The notes under the pieces are model-generated. The model ran no database searches, was not told where the DNA came from, and worked only from the letters and a program-made list of their open reading frames with translations. Positions 58,139 to 64,000 of a DNA stretch of 64,000 nt are shown one piece after another. The DNA is from Utricularia gibba (taxonomy: Eukaryota; Streptophyta; Magnoliopsida; Lamiales; Lentibulariaceae): NCBI GenBank assembly GCA_002189035.1, contig NEEC01000017.1:496001-560000 (forward strand), in the 5' to 3' direction. Both the position numbers and the translations under genes were made by a program. The first letter of the stretch is position 1. Every line of letters begins with the position of its first letter.

Positions 58139-61129
58139 TAGAGACTTAATGATTTCTAGCATGATTTCAAGTTTGGAGAGACTTCACTCGATTTGGAGCT
58201 ACCATAATCAAACCCAAATTATTAGAAGGGTTAGAATTCTCCTTCATACAAGAACTTTCTCAAGGATTTGCTTTCATGGTTACTTTGAATGGGTCAGCAC
58301 TTTCCAAGAATGGCAAAGCACCAAATTGATTTACTAAAAATGGGAGATAACATATTTTCTGGTAATTCTCTTTTACAGTTTACACTATTATGGAATGAGT
58401 TTGGGAGGATATTCACACCAAACTCTCACACCATTATTAAAGGAGAGGAAAAAAGTAAATCTAATTTTGTAATTAATAAAGATTTTATAACAGAAAAGAT
58501 GATTAAAAATATTTACTTATAAGAATAAAATTTGAATCATAGAAAAATCATACAATTATTGAAATTATTGAGTAGATAAACTATTCATTTTGTATTAGTT
58601 TAAATCCTCAAATATATTAATGTCACTTATTCGCAATCATTGATGGTTTATAAATTATATCTTTTCTACTTATTTCAATTATTTGATATATTTTGATTTT
58701 AAATCATCCAGAGTATAACATATGAAATGATTTTTATACTCTTTTTTATTTTTAATGACATAAAATTTAATGTGGTACACCTAACAAGTTCTATCATAAT
58801 TTTTATACTCCCCATCAGGTTGAAAAGGGAGAAGACTTGATTGTTTATCTTCGTTTATGGTTGTGTTATGATCATTCGAAGCTAAACAACCTAGTTTCTG
58901 AAAATTTTCTATGTCTTTGAACATATACTCTCAATTCTCACATTTCTTTTGAATTTCACATAGATTCATACGTACATATTGTACTTTTTTGTACAACATT
59001 TCTTAGTCAGACCTTATTAGTAACTAATTATTACATGAGAATTTTGATACAAGGTAAGGCAATTGATGCCAATTACTTTTACCTTAATGATCATTCAAGA
59101 GGGAGTAAGATAATTCCTATGTCTTTTGTTATATGAAAGTGTAAGAGAGCTTAGATTATTTCTATAACTAATCATTTGGAAAAAAAAAACCAGTCAGAGT
59201 CTTGCCCATTGAGAGGCTATGGCAAACCTTTGTGATGCGGTTACATGATGCAATTATGATGGTACGATGACCATCGTTGGTAGGTAATTCGAATAGAGAC
59301 AAGGAATGGAATATATTATATTCCTAAAATCATTCACCTTATTTAACATCTATCATTTAAGTTTTATTTCGTTTTTTTTATATTTCTTGAAAACTTTTTA
59401 TAAAATCATAAAAATTTAGTCATCTTTTTATAAAACATCAACTTTATTATGTTGACAATTATACTACGTTTTATTGTGTTTATGTTTTTCATTATTTGAA
59501 ATTTGTTGAACAAGCAATACTTAAGAAATTTTTGATGCTATTGCTGATGAGTTACTTGTTTTTGTGCGTGGTTTTATTTGTTTTTTTCCTTTCCTTTTCT
59601 TTTTTTTTTTATGTTTTCGTTTTCATGTTCTTAGTTCTATCAAAGGTTGATGAAAATCAACATCTTACCAAGAAATTTTTTATCCATTGAATCTGGAGAT
59701 TACATGCACATTTCTCACAAGAAAGAATGAACATATTTCTAAGAGTGAAGAAATGATCGTGCATATACTTGTTAGAGTCCTTAGAGTACAGGAAGAGCAA
59801 GAACAACACCATTGGGAAAATTTTCTATTTATACTGATTGATAACCATGTCTCCATAATAAGGACCATCAAGAAGGAAAAGCTGATCATCCACTTTGTTT
59901 CATCTTTGATGTAAAAGAGAACTACGAGGTATGTCTATGCCTATTCCAGATGCTTTTTAAGTTTGTTGATAAGGAGAATGACAAGCTAAATCAGCATCTT
60001 AGAAAATTGTACATCATTTATGTATTCATGCATCTCAAGAGAGCTATGGATCATGATGTCAAGTTGTGAGTCTTTTCGTTTAGTCTTATTGACGTAATTT
60101 TAGAGTAGGTATATGAACTATTACCATCTTCTATTACTCACTGAGATCAAATGGTTTGAAAATTGTTGAATTGTTATGCACCTTTTAGGAAGAGTATCCA
60201 TCGAAAGAAAAGCGTGGGCATTATGATGCAATGTGACATTAAAAATTTCCATTAATATGATAATTGTCTCAAAAGAATTTTGCACTCTATCCATAGCATA
60301 GATTCAGTAAAGATCAAATTCTATGGAACTTTTGTGAAGGATTGACATCTATTATTTGAAAATAAATGGATGTTGTTCATAAAAGATCATTACTAAAAAA
60401 CCATGATAGTATTAATGTGCTTATGCTGATTGAACAAATAGTTGTAATCTCTTTTTCCATTGTCAATCATTATGATAATTTATACACACTTCCTAAAAGA
60501 AATGTCAAATCTATAAAAGCAGTGGCAAACAATTTTGAAATTTTAGCTCAATTTACTACAATGAGCTATTGAGGATTGGTTCTCTAATCTCATTAATATG
60601 TGACTATTTGTTTATGGTCGTATGGAATATCTATACATTTTCATCTAGGGTCTTCACAATCCATCCATTATACCAAAAATTAATATTTTCTAAATTCCCA
60701 ACCTTCCACCATGAGATTGATGTCATAGATAATTCAAGTAGGCATCATTTCTTCCTCACACTTATGATATTCGATCATAACATCTTCATAAGATGGCATC
60801 ATCCATCATTAGGGATGAAAGTTAAAGCCCAAGCCTGTGGGTTGGCCCGGCCCGGCCCTAAAAAACATCGGGCTTGAGCTTAAATATTGATGACCCTAAA
60901 TGTGTGCCAGCTTATCCATATTTGTGATATTCTCATTTCATAAATACTCTAGCCATGGAGTTTTAATTTGATCATGAATGCTTGAAGAATCTCATATTAT
61001 GATCTCATCATAATTTTTATAGCACATAGATCAAGTAAAGTATTTTATCAATGATATAAATTTGATCACAGTTCAAAGTAAATATCAAAAGATAAGATTT
61101 TCAATGAATGATTGTCTCTAGAACACATA
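58139..61129. other. AT-rich intergenic DNA
   Basis: ORFs up to 102 codons on the plus strand (for example 59687-59914, 60366-60572) have biased, AT-driven composition and no recognisable family. 59700-60300 might be a badly worn coding region, as frames switch without obvious repeats. Nothing can be named. Confidence 0.35.
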
Positions 61130-64000
61130 CACTAAAGTAAGTGTGTATCCCATGGTACTTAGGACGTTGCAAGTGGTCATGTGGGGCATTTCCAGCATAT
61201 TTCTTCACCCCCTCCTCAAGCTGCTGAGGCAAGAGTCGTAAACTAAGCTTGGAAATGAGGTACGAAAAGGCAAAGAGTCAAGCGCCTTGGTGAAGGCGTC
61301 AGCAAGCTATTCCCTGGAAGGCAGAAACAACGGTGATAGAAAGCCAAGCTTGTATTGGTCTTGAACTACATGACAATCAATGTCAATATGTTTAGTGCGT
61401 TCGTGGAACGCCGGATTCGCCGTGATGTGCATTGCTGACTGGCTATCGCACCACAAAGGTATCGGCGCTACCACAGGTTTCAAGAGATCGTTCAAAACAT
61501 AGGAAATCCACAAGAGTTCAACGGTGGTGGCTGTCATGCTCCTATACTTAGCTTCAACAGAGGAGTGGGACATAGTGTGCTGCTTTTTCGTTTTCCAGGA
61601 TACCAAACACCCTCCTAAGAAAACATAATACCCAGTGACCGATCGCTGGGTCAAGTGACATGCTCCCCAGTCTGCATCGCAATAAGCTTCAATGGTTGAA
61701 GCCCCTACAATTGGGTAAAACAGAGCAAATCTGGCCGTGGTCATGAGATAACCCAAAAGGCGCTTTAGGGCGAGCCATTGCTCCACGCTAGGTTTATTTA
61801 CGTACTACGAGAGCTGCTGTACCACGAAGGAGATATCTGGACGCGTGAAGCTAAGATAAAGGAATTTTCCGATCAAAGCCCTGTATTCATCCAGACAATG
61901 TATAGGTGAGTCATTATCGGAGAACTTAAAACCTCGAGACATGGGATTATCCACAGCATGGATCCCAGTGAAATCCAGGCCATCTAAAATATCATGCGAG
62001 TACCTATGTTGGGAGAGGAACATCCCATCTCAAGACCGAGTGAGCACGATGCCGAAAAAATAACTAGCTTCGCCAAGATCTTTTATAGTGAATTTCATGT
62101 GCAAGGCTTTCTTCAAAGCAGTAATATCGGATAAGGAGGAACCCACTATCAAAATATAATCAACGTATACCAATAATGCCATGAAGCCATCAGAGTTCCA
62201 TCGCACAAAGATGCAAGCATCAGAGTTAGCCTGCGTGAAATTGAGAGTGCACAGGAACGTAGTGATCTCAACATTCCATTGGCGTGATGCCTGCTTAAGC
62301 CCATATAAGGATTTTTTCAAGAGGCAAGCATCCCCTGGCTTGCGAGGAAGATCATCATGAGGTGTCATATAGACTTCCTCATCTAGTCTTCCATGGAGAA
62401 ACGCATTATTCACATCGATTTGATGGAGAAGCCAGCCGTGCTTAGCGGTTAGGGCCAGTAAAATTCAAATGGTTGTTGCCTTGGGTACGGGTGCGAAGCT
62501 GTCATGGAAATCCACACCTTCGACCTGTGTATACCCCTTAGCCACCAGATGAGCCTTATATCATTCTATCTGTCCATTCGGTAGGCTTTTGATCTTATAT
62601 ACCCACTTGCACCCAATGGCACGTTTGTCTGCAGGAAGAGGGACAATATCCCAAGTGTGATTCTGGTCTAATGCTCGAAGTTCCTGCTGCATGGCATCGC
62701 ACCAACAGGGATGGCGACGAGCCTCTTGGTAATTTCGTGGCTCTATCAAGATAGGAGGGTCATTGGGTTGAGACACGCCCACCTGATAAGTATAATAATC
62801 TTTCATCTTGGTGGGTGGAAGACGGAGGCGGTCACTGCGGCGCAATTTAGCAATCTCAGAGGGCTGAATGTTGCTGTCCACCGGTGGAGCATTGTCCCCC
62901 ATGGGGTCTACAATGACAGCTAGACGTGCCAATACTTCAGACCTTACATCGTGGAGGATGCTCTGAAAAGTTGGGCATATCACCGTCACAATCCATAACA
63001 TCAGATGATGACACCTCAACAGACACACTAGAAGGGACTCCAGATCCCCTGGTGTCAAGTTCATCCTCATCATTAATAACGTCTGCTTCTGGGAAAATTA
63101 GTGGCAACAGGACATCCAGAGAGTCTAGATCAACGAAGCCCTTGAGAGGATATACATTTTCAAAGAACTTGACATCCCGTGAGATGAAGATTTCTTTAGT
63201 GCACAAGTCATATAACTTGTACCCTTTGTGATCTATAGGGTACCCCAGGAACATACACTTGCGTGCTCGAGCTGCTAGTTTATCATTTTCAGCACTAAGG
63301 TTGACTGCGTATGCTAAGTAACCAAAGATACGCATGTGGTCATATTCTGGTGGTTTATTCATCAAAACTTCAAATGGAGTTCGCCAATTTAGCACCAAAG
63401 ATGGAAGCCTGTTTATGATATAAGTGGCGGTAAGAACCGCTTCACCCAAAAGATATTAGGGAGTCTAGCTTGGAACATAAGGGCCCGTGTGACTTCTAGT
63501 ATATGCTTGTGCTTCCGCTCTACTCGTGCATTCTGTTAGGGGCATTTTGTGCAAGAAAATTGATGGTGTATGCCTTTCTTAGCATATAGGTCACGAAACT
63601 GGTGACTCAAAAATTCGCCTCCTTTATTTGATCGGATATGTTTAGTAGTGTACCCAAACTAATTTTCAGCATACTTGAGGAAGGCTTCCAAATAAGCATC
63701 GACTCCTGACTTAACATTTAGCAAGTAGATCCATGTGGCTCTAGAGAAATCATCCGCAATTGTAAGAAAGTACCGAGTGTCTGTGATCGTTGCACATTTA
63801 TAGGGACCCCATAGATCATAATGCAAGAGATAATGGGAATGAGGAGCCCATGAGGTACTTATCGGTAGTGGAACCTTATGGAACTTGGCGAAATGGCAAA
63901 AATCGCAAGGAGTTCCGTTTAGACCACAAGAAAAATTCATATGTTTGGACTTGGAATCAGAAAAGTGCCTCAATCGACAATGCCAAAGCAATGAATCGTT
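61130..64000 (-). mobile_element. Ty1/copia retrotransposon, 3' part (element 4), cut by the window edge
   Basis: Minus strand, from the right edge: GAG-pre-integrase with LWHCRLRHFSDSKSK and WGPYKCATITDTRYFLTIADD (63991-63659), integrase C-terminal part (63449-62937, KCMFLGYPIDHKGYKLYD), linker, reverse transcriptase (62750-61805) and RNase H (61786-61307, YCDADWGACHLTQRS, FHERTKHIDIDCH). A polypurine tract GAGGAGGGGG (61208-61217) is followed by TGAAGAAATATGC, the likely 3' LTR start, running left to an unseen end. The 5' LTR and gag are outside the window. Confidence 0.9.
61307..63991 (-). pseudogene. pol of element 4, broken
   Basis: Needs at least five frames or stops to read through (breaks near 61800, 62025, 62470 and 63460). 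The RT active-site box reads LLVYVDYILIVGSS, so the second Asp of YVDD is Tyr, which would abolish catalysis. Otherwise the RT and RNase H blocks are well preserved, so the element is younger than element 3. Confidence 0.85.

Noticed and set aside
58149-60877. Several plus-strand ORFs of 62-102 codons
   Set aside because: AT-driven composition, no recognisable domain, no consistent frame; not supported as genes.

Overview
The window looks like nuclear DNA of a flowering plant (eudicot). Several genes have many short GT-AG introns, intergenic DNA is AT-rich, there are Ty1/copia LTR retrotransposons and MITE-like repeats, a nuclear-type tRNA-Gln gene is present, and the protein families are plant-specific (DUF789, PPR, AP2/ERF, B-box, MIKC*-like MADS, external type-II NADH dehydrogenase). 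I cannot assign a genus. No prokaryotic feature, CRISPR array or phage is visible.

Layout. The first ~34.5 kb is gene-rich: epoxide hydrolase (-), polyol transporter PLT4-like (-), splicing factor STA1/PRP6 (+), AP2/ERF factor (-), an AT-rich element, a decayed small heat-shock gene, a DUF789 gene (-), a PP2C phosphatase (+), a small membrane protein (-), tRNA-Gln (-), a PPR protein (+), an MGCC-starting acylated-type protein (-), a stranded STA1 fragment (+), a formiminotransferase-like protein (-), a tandem pair of C/D-snoRNA-like units (+) and an external alternative NADH dehydrogenase (+). From 34.6 to 64 kb repeats dominate. A small deleted copia element lies against a truncated gene. 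It is followed by a full-length but decayed copia element (-), a plus-strand copia ruin, and a copia element cut by the right edge. Between them sit a coiled-coil gene with an early stop, a B-box gene (-), a bHLH gene (+), a MADS gene (-) and a secreted glycine-rich protein (-).

Gene relationships. From memory of Arabidopsis numbering, PLT4, an NDB gene, the formiminotransferase-like gene and an ERF053-type factor cluster on chromosome 2. STA1, DUF789 and PP2C cluster on chromosome 4, with PPR, PP2C and DUF789 paralogues on chromosome 1. The left half therefore looks like a conserved ancestral block rather than a functional cluster.

Main caution. Eight otherwise well-conserved genes carry ten frame breaks. 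Each is repaired by one extra G or C, usually inside a G/C run of 3 to 5. This looks like a consistent homopolymer error in the sequence, not ten real mutations, so those genes are annotated as genes with apparent frameshifts. I did not find a clear new biological system. The best candidates for new biology are the paired snoRNA-like units, an in-frame stop-free intron in the NADH dehydrogenase, and two unclassified AT-rich repeat families.
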